From the NCBI GenBank assembly GCA_022561775.1, contig JADFQO010000023.1:1-44869 (forward strand): a stretch of 44,869 nucleotides of DNA, written 5' to 3'. Position 1 is the first letter of the stretch. Each line of letters starts with the position of its first letter. The translations under genes were made by a program, and so were the position numbers. This stretch comes from Myxococcales bacterium (GTDB lineage: Bacteria; Myxococcota_A; UBA9160; SMWR01). Shown piece after piece: positions 34,398-41,756 of the stretch. The notes under the pieces were generated by a model that had not been told where the DNA came from, searched no databases, and saw only the letters and a program-made list of their open reading frames with translations.

Positions 34398-34461
34398 CGA
34401 TGTCACCTTCAATCCGCGATTCCCGGCACGACCACGGCGCCGCGGATTGAACGTGACATCG
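34398..34461. terminator. Long near-perfect hairpin between converging genes
   Basis: The arm at 34398-34418 and the arm at 34441-34461 are 21 bases each and complementary at 20 positions; the loop is 22 bases. The arms begin CGATGTCAC and end GTGACATCG. It sits in the 219-base gap between the DUF481 gene (plus) and the PEGA-like gene (minus). Such a stem could stop transcription from both sides, although no T tract follows. A relic of a small mobile repeat is an alternative. Confidence 0.5.
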
Positions 34462-34562
34462 GAGAGGGCGCCGGGGGGATCGAAGATTCGGTAGAGGCGT
34501 CGCGCGCGGACAGGGCTGGAAAGCAGGCTGGTTGAAGCCGAAACCCGATCGCAGATCGCGAT

Positions 34563-34907
34563 CTACTCTTCGATCTCGAGTTCGAGCTCGCGGCTTCGCC
34601 TGGCCAGATGAAGGTCGAAGCACACGTCTCGAGGTGAGAGCGCCGGTCCATCCGCGGTCTCTTCGATATCGAGCACCACCATCGTGGGTTGGTAGCCTTC
34701 GCCCTTGAAGAAGAGGACGTGAGGTTGGTCTGTGCGAAGAGCGATGGAATCGGGGACGCGGTCGAGAGGCACTTTGTCGAGGTAGATCGTGACATCCTTG
34801 GGAACACAATCGAGTCGAATCGTCTGTTTGTGCGCGCAGGCGCCGGTAGCGAGCAGCGCAAGAGCGATTCCGCAGCTTCGAATCGAGAAATCGAAGAGGG
34901 TCACCAC
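34563..34907 (-). CDS. Small PEGA-like lipoprotein
   Basis: The protein is about 114 residues. The hydrophobic N-terminal segment (CGIALALLATGAC) ends in a lipobox-like sequence with Cys, followed by AHKQTIRLDCVPKDVTIYLD. The mature part resembles a PEGA domain: VTIYLDKVPLDRVPDSIALR, then QPHVLFFKGEGYQPTMVVLD, the typical end of a PEGA repeat where short strands carry Gly-Tyr. Two mature cysteines (in LDCVPKD and DVCFDLHL) may pair. The start is one of two adjacent GTG codons (34905-34907 or 34902-34904), without a good ribosome binding site. It is a single-gene unit; role unknown, probably at the cell envelope. Confidence 0.68.
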   Translation of the reverse strand: MVTLFDFSIRSCGIALALLATGACAHKQTIRLDCVPKDVTIYLDKVPLDRVPDSIALRTDQPHVLFFKGEGYQPTMVVLDIEETADGPALSPRDVCFDLHLARRSRELELEIEE

Positions 34908-35165
34908 AGCCGCAGTGTAGCGCGGGCGATGGGGGCGATGGCATCGATGCTTCGAAATTGCAACGACCGAGCATTCCCTGGGTGGGGAGCCTCGGTCGGA
35001 GCGCGGCTTCGCATGGCAAGCACTCCAACCGCCCCCGGAGAGGCGCTGGGAAAGTGGGCGAATCTGCGCGAAAGTGTCCGCCACAGCGGCCGGAAGGCGA
35101 CCGTGGAGCCGGTAAATCGACATCCGAATCGGTGAGGAGCTAGAGGGGAGCAGGTAAGGAGCACT

Positions 35166-36215
35166 ATGGACGGCGTGGCTTTGGTTCTCTGTGAAGGGGT
35201 GTTCGGAACGGGAGACGGCAAGACCGCTAATGGGCTGGTGCGGCACACCGAGCGCTACCAGATCGCGGGCGTGCTCGACTCCCGGCTCGCGGGCCGGGAC
35301 GCCGGCGAAGTGCTCGGGGGCGACGCTCGCGCGATTCCGATCTTCGCGTCTCTTGCGGAAGCGCTCGAGAAGGTCGCCGACCGGCCCACGCATCTGGTCA
35401 TCGGGCTTGCCCCCGACGGGGGCCGCCTGCCCGACACCTATCGAAACGTGGTAATCGAAGCGCTGCGCGCCGGAATGAACGTCGACAGCGGACTCCACCA
35501 GTTCCTCTCCGATGACCCAGAGTTGTCAAAACTCGCCGAAGAGCACGGCGCGACAATTCGCGATGTTCGCAGGACGCCGTCGCGCGACCGGCTGCATTTC
35601 TTCACGGGTGCCATCAATGACGTCAAGGCGGTACGCGTCGCGGTACTCGGCACCGACTGCTGTTGCGGAAAGCGCACCACCGCCACGTTGTTGACCGAAG
35701 AACTCAACCGCGCGAAGACTCCGGCCGTGCTGATCGGCACCGGCCAGACCTCCTGGATGCAGGGCGTGCGCTACGGAATCCTGCTGGATTCCCTGATCAA
35801 CGATTTCGTGGCCGGCGAAATCGAGCACGCCATCATCGAGGCAGACCGCAGGGAATCGCCTGACGTCATCATCATCGAGGGCCAGGGTGCGCTCACCCAT
35901 CCGGCCGCGCCCGGCGGCTTCGAGATCCTGGCGTCGGCCAAACCGCACGGCGTCATCTTGCAGCACGCGCCCGCGCGCGAGACCTACCTCGATCATCCCA
36001 ACGAAGCCATCGCTCCACCCGAGGTCCACATCCAGGCCATCGAGTCCGTGTTCCACTCACGCGTCATCGCGATGGCCGTGAACTCCGAGGGAATCGATCC
36101 CGCAAAGGTCGACGACAAAGTGGCGGAACTCGAGCGCCGCTACCAAATCCCGTGTTGCGAGCCGCTCTCGCAGGGCCCACAGCGGTTGATCGAAGCGCTG
36201 CGCTCGCTTTTGTGA
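35166..36215 (+). CDS. DUF1611 protein, probable D-glutamate N-acetyltransferase (DgcN-like)
   Basis: This 349-residue protein belongs to DUF1611. The N-terminal Rossmann-like part covers about residues 1-150. The C-terminal P-loop domain has VLGTDCCCGKRTTATLL near residue 160, GTGQTSWMQG, and VIIIEGQGALTHPA. DUF1611 members next to a dipeptide-epimerase homologue have been reported as DgcN, which N-acetylates D-glutamate, with DgcA racemising the product; this gives a D-glutamate catabolic route. The next gene here is exactly such an epimerase, 19 bases downstream. ATG 35166 has AGGAG just upstream. The family assignment is firm; the D-glutamate role is inferred from the gene pair and not from substrate-binding residues. 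Confidence 0.85.
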   Translation: MDGVALVLCEGVFGTGDGKTANGLVRHTERYQIAGVLDSRLAGRDAGEVLGGDARAIPIFASLAEALEKVADRPTHLVIGLAPDGGRLPDTYRNVVIEALRAGMNVDSGLHQFLSDDPELSKLAEEHGATIRDVRRTPSRDRLHFFTGAINDVKAVRVAVLGTDCCCGKRTTATLLTEELNRAKTPAVLIGTGQTSWMQGVRYGILLDSLINDFVAGEIEHAIIEADRRESPDVIIIEGQGALTHPAAPGGFEILASAKPHGVILQHAPARETYLDHPNEAIAPPEVHIQAIESVFHSRVIAMAVNSEGIDPAKVDDKVAELERRYQIPCCEPLSQGPQRLIEALRSLL

Positions 36216-36234
36216 GCCGGAGGGAGCCGCGTTC

Positions 36235-37305
36235 ATGAAGATTCGCTCCTTCGAAGCCGCCAGCGTGGATCTGCCACTGCGCGAGGGCTATCGGATCGCC
36301 AACCAGACGATCACGTTTGCGCGCAACATGCTCGTACGCGTGGAGTCCAACGAGGGCCTGATCGGATTCGGCAGCGCCGCGCCCGCCAACAACGAAGGCG
36401 GCGAGTCGGACGAGAGCTGCCTGGCCGCACTGCGCGGCCCCCTGCAAGCGTTGGCGCTGGGCGCCGAAGTTCCTCCGGATCCCTCCCCTCTCGCGAACGA
36501 GGCGCTTCGCCTTGCCGCGGATTCCCCAGCGGCCCGCGCCGCGCTCGACATGGCGCTCTGGGATCTCGTGGCCCGCAAGGCGGAAGTTCCACTCGTGCGA
36601 TTATGGGGTGGCGAGCCGAGACCTCTTGCCACTTCGGTGACGATCGGCGTATGCGACCTCGAAGAAACGCTCGCGGCCGCACGAGCCTGGATCGCTCAGG
36701 GATTTCGCATACTCAAGATAAAGATCGGCGAGGATGTCGCGCTCGACGCAGAACGCCTGCGCAAAATGCGGGAGGTGCTCGGCCCCGATGTGGTGCTGCG
36801 GGTCGATGCCAACCAGGGCTATTCGCTCGAAGACGCGAGGACGCTGCTGCGCGAGACCGATGGCCTCAACCTCGAAATGCTCGAGCAACCGCTGAGCGCG
36901 CGCGACCTCGATGGATTGCGCGCGCTTCGCGGCGAGAGCCGCGTTCCGATCATCGCCGACGAGGCCGCGGGGACGATCGAAGAGTGCGAGGAGATCGTCG
37001 ACCGGGGCGCCGCGGACGGCATCAACATCAAGTTGATGAAATGCGGCGGCCCGAGCGCCGCGCGCGCCATCCACGACCGCGCGCACTCGGCCGGTCTCAG
37101 CCTCATGTTGGGCTGCAACGACGAGACACGCGTCTCCATCGCTGCGGCCGCTCATCTGGCGCTCGCGATGCCGGGCCTGAAATACGCGGACCTCGACGGC
37201 CACATGGATCTGCTTCGGGATCCGGCGCGGAGCGGCTTCGAGGTACGCGACGGCTGCCTGCACGTCGACGAGCGACCGGGCCTCGGCGTCGAAGTAGCGT
37301 TCTAG
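36235..37305 (+). CDS. Dipeptide epimerase/N-acetyl-D-glutamate racemase-like enolase-superfamily enzyme
   Basis: This 356-residue enzyme is in the muconate lactonising subgroup of the enolase superfamily. The catalytic set is visible: KIKIG (acid/base Lys), the metal ligands in RVDANQG, EMLEQPL and IADEAA, the second Lys in INIKLMKCGG, and the C-terminal DLDGHMDL typical of dipeptide epimerases (L-Ala-D/L-Glu epimerase, YcjG/YkfB). These enzymes racemise the alpha carbon of Glu-containing substrates. Paired with a DUF1611 protein, an N-acetyl-D-glutamate racemase (DgcA-like) is as likely as a peptidoglycan dipeptide epimerase. ATG 36235 has AGGGAG upstream. The AsmA gene follows after 62 bases. 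Confidence 0.92.
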   Translation: MKIRSFEAASVDLPLREGYRIANQTITFARNMLVRVESNEGLIGFGSAAPANNEGGESDESCLAALRGPLQALALGAEVPPDPSPLANEALRLAADSPAARAALDMALWDLVARKAEVPLVRLWGGEPRPLATSVTIGVCDLEETLAAARAWIAQGFRILKIKIGEDVALDAERLRKMREVLGPDVVLRVDANQGYSLEDARTLLRETDGLNLEMLEQPLSARDLDGLRALRGESRVPIIADEAAGTIEECEEIVDRGAADGINIKLMKCGGPSAARAIHDRAHSAGLSLMLGCNDETRVSIAAAAHLALAMPGLKYADLDGHMDLLRDPARSGFEVRDGCLHVDERPGLGVEVAF

Positions 37306-37367
37306 CTGGTAGACTTCAGCAGGTTCGACTCTCGTTTCGAGATGCGCGAATCGATGGCTGGGGGAGC

Positions 37368-39857
37368 ATGCGCAAGGTTCTGATTCTGGGCGCGGTCCTG
37401 CTGGTTCTCGCCGGCGCGTTGTTCGTCGCGGCCAGCAACCTCAACCGCTACCTCGAGGACAACCGCGAGTGGTTGGCCCAGCAGGCCTCGTCCGCGCTCG
37501 GGCGCCCGGTGGCGTTCGACGAAATCGGCGTTTCGCTGCGCGGTGGTCTCGGCGCTCGCGTCACTTCGGTCACGATCGGAGAGGATCCGGCCTTCGGCAA
37601 GGGCGAGTTCCTGCGCGCCGACCGCATCGATGCAGTGATCAAGATCCTTCCCGCGCTGCGCGGGCGCTTCGAGGTGGCGCGTGTCGAGATCGACACACCC
37701 GAGATCAACATCATCAAGACCCGGAGCGCTTTCAACTTCGATTCGCTCGGGCGCGCCGCAGCTGCTCAGGCTCAAACTGAGCAAAAAGAAGATCCCGCGG
37801 CGGGCACCTTGCCCTTTCTCGTCTCGTCTCTGCGGATCACCGATGGCAGGTTGCAGTTCATCGACCGCAGCGTGTCCCCGGCATCGGAGCTGAATGTCGA
37901 CCGCCTCGACTTCACGGCTTCCGACGTCGGACTCGATCACCCGATCCATCTGGACCTTGCAGCCGCGGTACTCGGCGCCTCCGAGCAGAACCTTCGCGTC
38001 GCGGGCACGCTGGGGCCCTTGGTCAGCCCCGAAGCGGCGGCGAGCGCCCCGATCAATCTCCGCGTCGATCTCGGTCCGCTCGTCGTTGACCGCCTGAAAG
38101 AGCTGGCACTGATCGGCGAGTCGATCCCGGCCGAACTCTCGTCGCCGGATCCGATTGCGCTCAGCGTGAAACTGTCCGGCAACGTCGACGCGCTCGGCAC
38201 AATCGTGTCGATGAACGCGAGCCACGCGGCAATCTCCTACGGCGATCAGTTCGCGAAACCCAAAGACATTCGCTTTGTGATCGATGCCGACGTGAAATGG
38301 GTCGGTGACGCGATCGATATCGCCAAGTTCGACCTCCATCTCGCGGACGCGCACCTGACCGGGAGCGGCCACGTCGGCCTGACACCGGGGATGCCGGTCG
38401 ATTTCAAACTTTCAGGCCGCGATCTGCCGCTCGACGGTTGGGGCTGGCTGATCCCGGCAGCTGCTGCGCTCGAGACGGCCGGCGAGCTCGACCTCGAGCT
38501 AACCGCCAGGGGACCCGCGGGAGGGGGCCAGATCCCCCGCGTGGAGGGAACCATCGGCTTGCAGCGAATCAGTTTCAACCAACCCGGCGGCAACGCGAGA
38601 ATCGACGATCTGACGACGACGGTGACGCTGAAGGGAGATCGCGCGGAGATTCCGCCGACCGATTTCAAGCTCAACGGAAACCCCGTTCAGATCGCCGCAA
38701 CGGTAAAGAATCTGGGTAACCTCGACACGGACTTCAGCATCACCTCGCCGGCGCTCGACCTTGCAGCGTTGGGCGCTGCGGGTGAAGGCGTACAGCAGCG
38801 GGAAGTGCTCGAGAACGTCGAGGTGCGCGGAAACTTTCGCATCGCGAGCAGCGGCCCGCAACTCGATGCAACCCTGCGATCGACCGGCGGCAGCTTGCGC
38901 GATGTCGCCTACCGGACGCTCGACGGTCGCGCGTCGCTCCGCGACCGGAAGCTCACGTTCGAGCGGCTGACGCTGTCGGCCTTCGATGGGAGGTTCGCCG
39001 GCGCCGGCAGCTACGACATGGCAAAGCCCGACGCGCCGGCCTTTGCGTTCCGCGGCAAAGTGGACGGAATTGACGTCGGTGCGCTGATTGCGCGCTTCGG
39101 CGCGGGGCGTGAACTGCAGATGGCGGGGCGCCTGCACGCCACCCTCGACCTCAACGGGAGCGGTTCCGAATGGGAGGTCATCCGCCAGGCGCTGACCGGA
39201 AACGGCGCGCTCGAAGTTGCAGATGGAGTGCTCAAGGGCATCAACATCGCCGAGAGCGTTCTAGGAGGCCTCACGGATATTCCCGGGCTGGGAAACCTGA
39301 TCTCGCCGAACTTGCGCAGCAAATACCCGGCGCTCTTCGGCATGGACGACACGGTCTTCGAGGTGTTGGCCGGAAAGATCACCATGAAAGACGGCGTAGC
39401 GCTGCTCGACGAGATTGCGCTGGCTGCGCGCGACTTTCGGCTCGACGGCAAGGGAACGATCCGACTCGACAACGCTCTCGACATCGCAATGATCTTCGTC
39501 GCATCGCAGGATCTCACCGGAGATCTGATCCGCAGCGTTAAACAGATTCAATACCTCACCGACGCAAGTGGGCGTTTCAGCCTTCCGCTGCAGCTGGCTG
39601 GCTCGATGCCGACCATCCGCGTCCGACCCGATACGCTGTACCTCACCCGACAGATCCCTACGTCGCTGGTACGAACCGGGCTCTCGAAGGGGCTTGATGT
39701 ACTCGTCGGGAAGAAGCGCGCGCCAGAACCCGCGACCGAGGGCGACGCCGAATCGGCCACCGCCGCGCCAGCCGAGCAGCCCCCCGCGCAGGCCGACGCC
39801 GCCGAGCAGTTGATCCGGCGCGGACTCGACGCCTTGCTCGGTGGAGATCAGCAGTAG
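37368..39857 (+). CDS. AsmA family protein
   Basis: The 829-residue protein has one N-terminal membrane helix (VLILGAVLLVLAGALFVAA) and a long periplasmic part of repeated beta-rich units typical of AsmA/TamB-like proteins: NREWLAQQASSALGRPVAFD, EVARVEIDTPEINIIKTRSA, then repeated LxLxxxG strands through SGRFSLPLQLAGSMPTIRV. The C-terminus is an Ala/Glu/Pro-rich tail ending in RRGLDALLGGDQQ. AsmA proteins are thought to bridge the periplasm and influence lipid transport to or the composition of the outer membrane. ATG 37368 has GGGGGAG directly upstream. It may be cotranscribed with the epimerase gene. It converges with the hydroxylase gene, 43 bases away. Confidence 0.92.
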   Translation: MRKVLILGAVLLVLAGALFVAASNLNRYLEDNREWLAQQASSALGRPVAFDEIGVSLRGGLGARVTSVTIGEDPAFGKGEFLRADRIDAVIKILPALRGRFEVARVEIDTPEINIIKTRSAFNFDSLGRAAAAQAQTEQKEDPAAGTLPFLVSSLRITDGRLQFIDRSVSPASELNVDRLDFTASDVGLDHPIHLDLAAAVLGASEQNLRVAGTLGPLVSPEAAASAPINLRVDLGPLVVDRLKELALIGESIPAELSSPDPIALSVKLSGNVDALGTIVSMNASHAAISYGDQFAKPKDIRFVIDADVKWVGDAIDIAKFDLHLADAHLTGSGHVGLTPGMPVDFKLSGRDLPLDGWGWLIPAAAALETAGELDLELTARGPAGGGQIPRVEGTIGLQRISFNQPGGNARIDDLTTTVTLKGDRAEIPPTDFKLNGNPVQIAATVKNLGNLDTDFSITSPALDLAALGAAGEGVQQREVLENVEVRGNFRIASSGPQLDATLRSTGGSLRDVAYRTLDGRASLRDRKLTFERLTLSAFDGRFAGAGSYDMAKPDAPAFAFRGKVDGIDVGALIARFGAGRELQMAGRLHATLDLNGSGSEWEVIRQALTGNGALEVADGVLKGINIAESVLGGLTDIPGLGNLISPNLRSKYPALFGMDDTVFEVLAGKITMKDGVALLDEIALAARDFRLDGKGTIRLDNALDIAMIFVASQDLTGDLIRSVKQIQYLTDASGRFSLPLQLAGSMPTIRVRPDTLYLTRQIPTSLVRTGLSKGLDVLVGKKRAPEPATEGDAESATAAPAEQPPAQADAAEQLIRRGLDALLGGDQQ

Positions 39858-39900
39858 GCGCCCACCAACGCTAAGAAGCAGTTCACGCGGGCGGCGGGCC

Positions 39901-40791
39901 TCAGCCTGGAGCCAGCTCAGCGTCTTGTCGACCCTCGCCACCCGTTCGCCGACGGAAGGGTTCTAGCAGCTGCTGCGCGTACTCGACGGGATACTGTGGC
40001 TCGGCGCCGATTCCGAGCTCTTCGGACGAGAACCGCTCTCCCCTCGATTCATAATGAAACGTCCTGAGGAGATGGTCCACAAGCGTTGTGAACAAGCCGA
40101 AGTTTACATCTCCGAGGGTGGGCTCCTTCTGATGATGAAACCGATGCACCTCATTGACCGCGAGAACGTATCGAAGCAGCCCGACGCGGTAGTCGACATT
40201 GGAATGCTGCAAGAGAAGCTGCACGGCGACGGTAAAGACCAGCACCAGTGCGACCGACGGCGGAATTCCCATCAGGACCAGCGGTGCCGTGCCTGCGAGC
40301 ATTTCAATCGCCTGGTGAACGGGGTGCTTCATGAGCCCGTTGAAGCCATACATACGCTTTACGCTGTGGTGAACAGCATGAAAGCGCCAGAGGAACTCGA
40401 CTCGGTGGCTCGCATAGTGAACAAGCGTGACCCCGACGTCGAGCACGAGAATCGCGAACAGCACCTGTAGGAGGAAATGCCAATCGCGTGGCCACACACC
40501 CTCGATGGCCAGCACTGAAATGAGGAACGGGAGCAGCAAAAGGGTCCCGAAATTCGCCGCCTCATTGACCAGCGCATGAAGAGTGTCCCGAAGCCCATCG
40601 CCCTGCGACAAATTCCAATCCTTCACATACGGGACCCGCCGTTCAGCTCCGAAAGAAATCGCGATGGCCAATCCGAGGAGCAGGAAAAGCCACCACCCCG
40701 GCGCTCCGGTCACCACAAGGCAACCGGCGAGCCCGTTGACTCCGACCAGCATCACCGGGCAGTAGCCGTAGCGAACCACTGCCTCGCTCAC
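39901..40791 (-). CDS. Sterol desaturase/fatty acid hydroxylase family protein, second copy
   Basis: This 296-residue protein has four to six membrane helices and the di-iron histidine motifs HYASH, HAVHH and EVHRFHH, with HPVHQAIE and LQHSNVDY between them, as in the sterol desaturase/alkylglycerol monooxygenase superfamily. It is longer than and only distantly related to the protein at 2519-3193. GTG at 40791 overlaps the stop of the upstream csoR gene by four bases (GTGA), so the two are cotranscribed and translationally coupled. That places an iron-dependent, O2-using lipid enzyme under a copper-type sensor. The substrate is unknown; an ether lipid, fatty acid or sterol are all possible. 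Confidence 0.9.
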   Translation of the reverse strand: MSEAVVRYGYCPVMLVGVNGLAGCLVVTGAPGWWLFLLLGLAIAISFGAERRVPYVKDWNLSQGDGLRDTLHALVNEAANFGTLLLLPFLISVLAIEGVWPRDWHFLLQVLFAILVLDVGVTLVHYASHRVEFLWRFHAVHHSVKRMYGFNGLMKHPVHQAIEMLAGTAPLVLMGIPPSVALVLVFTVAVQLLLQHSNVDYRVGLLRYVLAVNEVHRFHHQKEPTLGDVNFGLFTTLVDHLLRTFHYESRGERFSSEELGIGAEPQYPVEYAQQLLEPFRRRTGGEGRQDAELAPG

Positions 40792-41072
40792 GGACGAACC
40801 CGCCCTAATCGAGAAAACACCTCCATCAGCTCGTCGAGCTTCTTCTTCCGTTCGCGCGGTTTTCCGCTCTCGAGCGCACTCGCCACACAGGTTTCGACGT
40901 GAGATGCCAGGACCATCTGCCCCACCCGATCCAAGGCGCCCTCAACAGCGGCGACCTGGTGCAGAACATCGACACAGTAGCGGTCCTCTTCCACCATGCG
41001 TTGGATTCCCGTCACTTGCCCCGCCACCTTGCGAAGCCTTGCGAGCACCTTCTCTCGAACTTCTTCCTTCAC
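40788..41072 (-). CDS. csoR: CsoR-family copper-sensing transcriptional repressor
   Basis: The 94-residue all-helical protein belongs to the CsoR/RcnR family (DUF156). The Cu(I) ligand set is intact: Cys33 (in YCVDVLHQ), His58 and Cys62 (in SHVETC), with the same 25- and 4-residue spacing as Mycobacterium tuberculosis CsoR Cys36-His61-Cys65, and Tyr32 before the first Cys. Cu(I) binding releases these repressors from DNA. GTG 41072 is chosen: GGAGG lies seven bases upstream, and the in-frame ATG at 41141 lies upstream of the predicted -10 element, so it cannot be the start. Its only close neighbour is the overlapping hydroxylase gene; no copper exporter is present. Confidence 0.92.
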   Translation of the reverse strand: MKEEVREKVLARLRKVAGQVTGIQRMVEEDRYCVDVLHQVAAVEGALDRVGQMVLASHVETCVASALESGKPRERKKKLDELMEVFSRLGRVRP

Positions 41073-41122
41073 ACGACATCCTCCACGCCGAGTCCGCTTG
41101 CGACGCAGCCGCATCTGGCGAT

Positions 41123-41151
41123 AGTATACCCATACCCCCATATAGTATCAA
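41123..41151 (-). promoter_or_regulatory. csoR promoter with operator-like G-tract in the spacer
   Basis: On the minus strand, TTGATA (41146-41151) and TATACT (41123-41128) are separated by exactly 17 bases, a near-consensus sigma-70 promoter. The spacer contains GGGGG and GGG tracts framed by AT-rich bases, the general layout of CsoR/RcnR operators (a G/C tract between AT-rich arms). A TTGATA hexamer here would place transcription start near 41116, about 44 bases before the GTG at 41072. This suggests autoregulation by CsoR binding over the promoter. Confidence 0.72.
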
Positions 41152-41756
41152 CCCCCAGTCCGATTGACCGGTGGGATGAACAGAAAGGGGAACCGGCAAG
41201 AATGAGGCAGCGAGCACGAGCACCCGTGTGGGGCCTGATTCCCTGATTCGGTCGGGGCGAGCAGACCGAAGACCAACCCCCCCTGCACCTGGAAGGTATC
41301 GTCCTTCGGAGTCAACCCTCCGCGCAGCCGGGCGCGATCCGCGCGGCTTCGCCAGAGGGCTGAATCGCGCCCTCTCAATTCGAGCGCAGTCGGCTTCGGC
41401 GACCCGGTTGCCAGGAAAAGAGAGAAATGTACAACGAAATTAGGGGCTTGGCGGGTCAGCGAGAACCGAAAATCCTTTCCACGCGGATCCCACGGGCCCG
41501 CACAGCCCTGCCAGTAACCCTTGACGCATCGCGCCATGCCAGTGCGGCGCAAACGAAAGCAACTGTAGATGGGTGTGAAATGGCTGCGGCGAATGCAGAA
41601 AAGGGCCTCGATCAACTTCTTACTTGACAAATCGCTTGACAGCCGATTCCAGCGCAGGCGACGATGGAGCAAATCGTGGTGGGAACTGGCCTCTTCATCC
41701 ATCGGTTCTTGTTTCGGCACGGGGCGCATTCCAATCGACGACGGAGGACCACAGAG
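41152..41756. other. Gene-free but structured stretch
   Basis: No frame here has a convincing start, domain or signal peptide; the longest (41148-41729 minus) has shadow-like composition. Two stems are notable: AGAGGGC (41354-41360) pairs perfectly with GCCCTCT (41369-41375), and just before it GCGCG/CGCGC arms inside AGCC/GGCT form a second stem. Two TTGACA hexamers (41624-41629 and 41636-41641) precede the PEP-CTERM gene, without a clear -10. Confidence 0.45.

Noticed and set aside
41073-41141. ATG start of csoR at 41141
   Set aside because: The ATG lies upstream of the -10 element and the added residues are unlike the family; GTG 41072 has GGAGG upstream.
41325-41375. Known riboswitch in the stems upstream of the PEP-CTERM gene
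   Set aside because: I compared it mentally with c-di-GMP, cobalamin and glycine riboswitch cores and saw no matching conserved bases.
41148-41729. 193-codon minus-strand frame upstream of csoR
   Set aside because: It covers the csoR promoter and a gene-free gap, has no start signal, and resembles no family.
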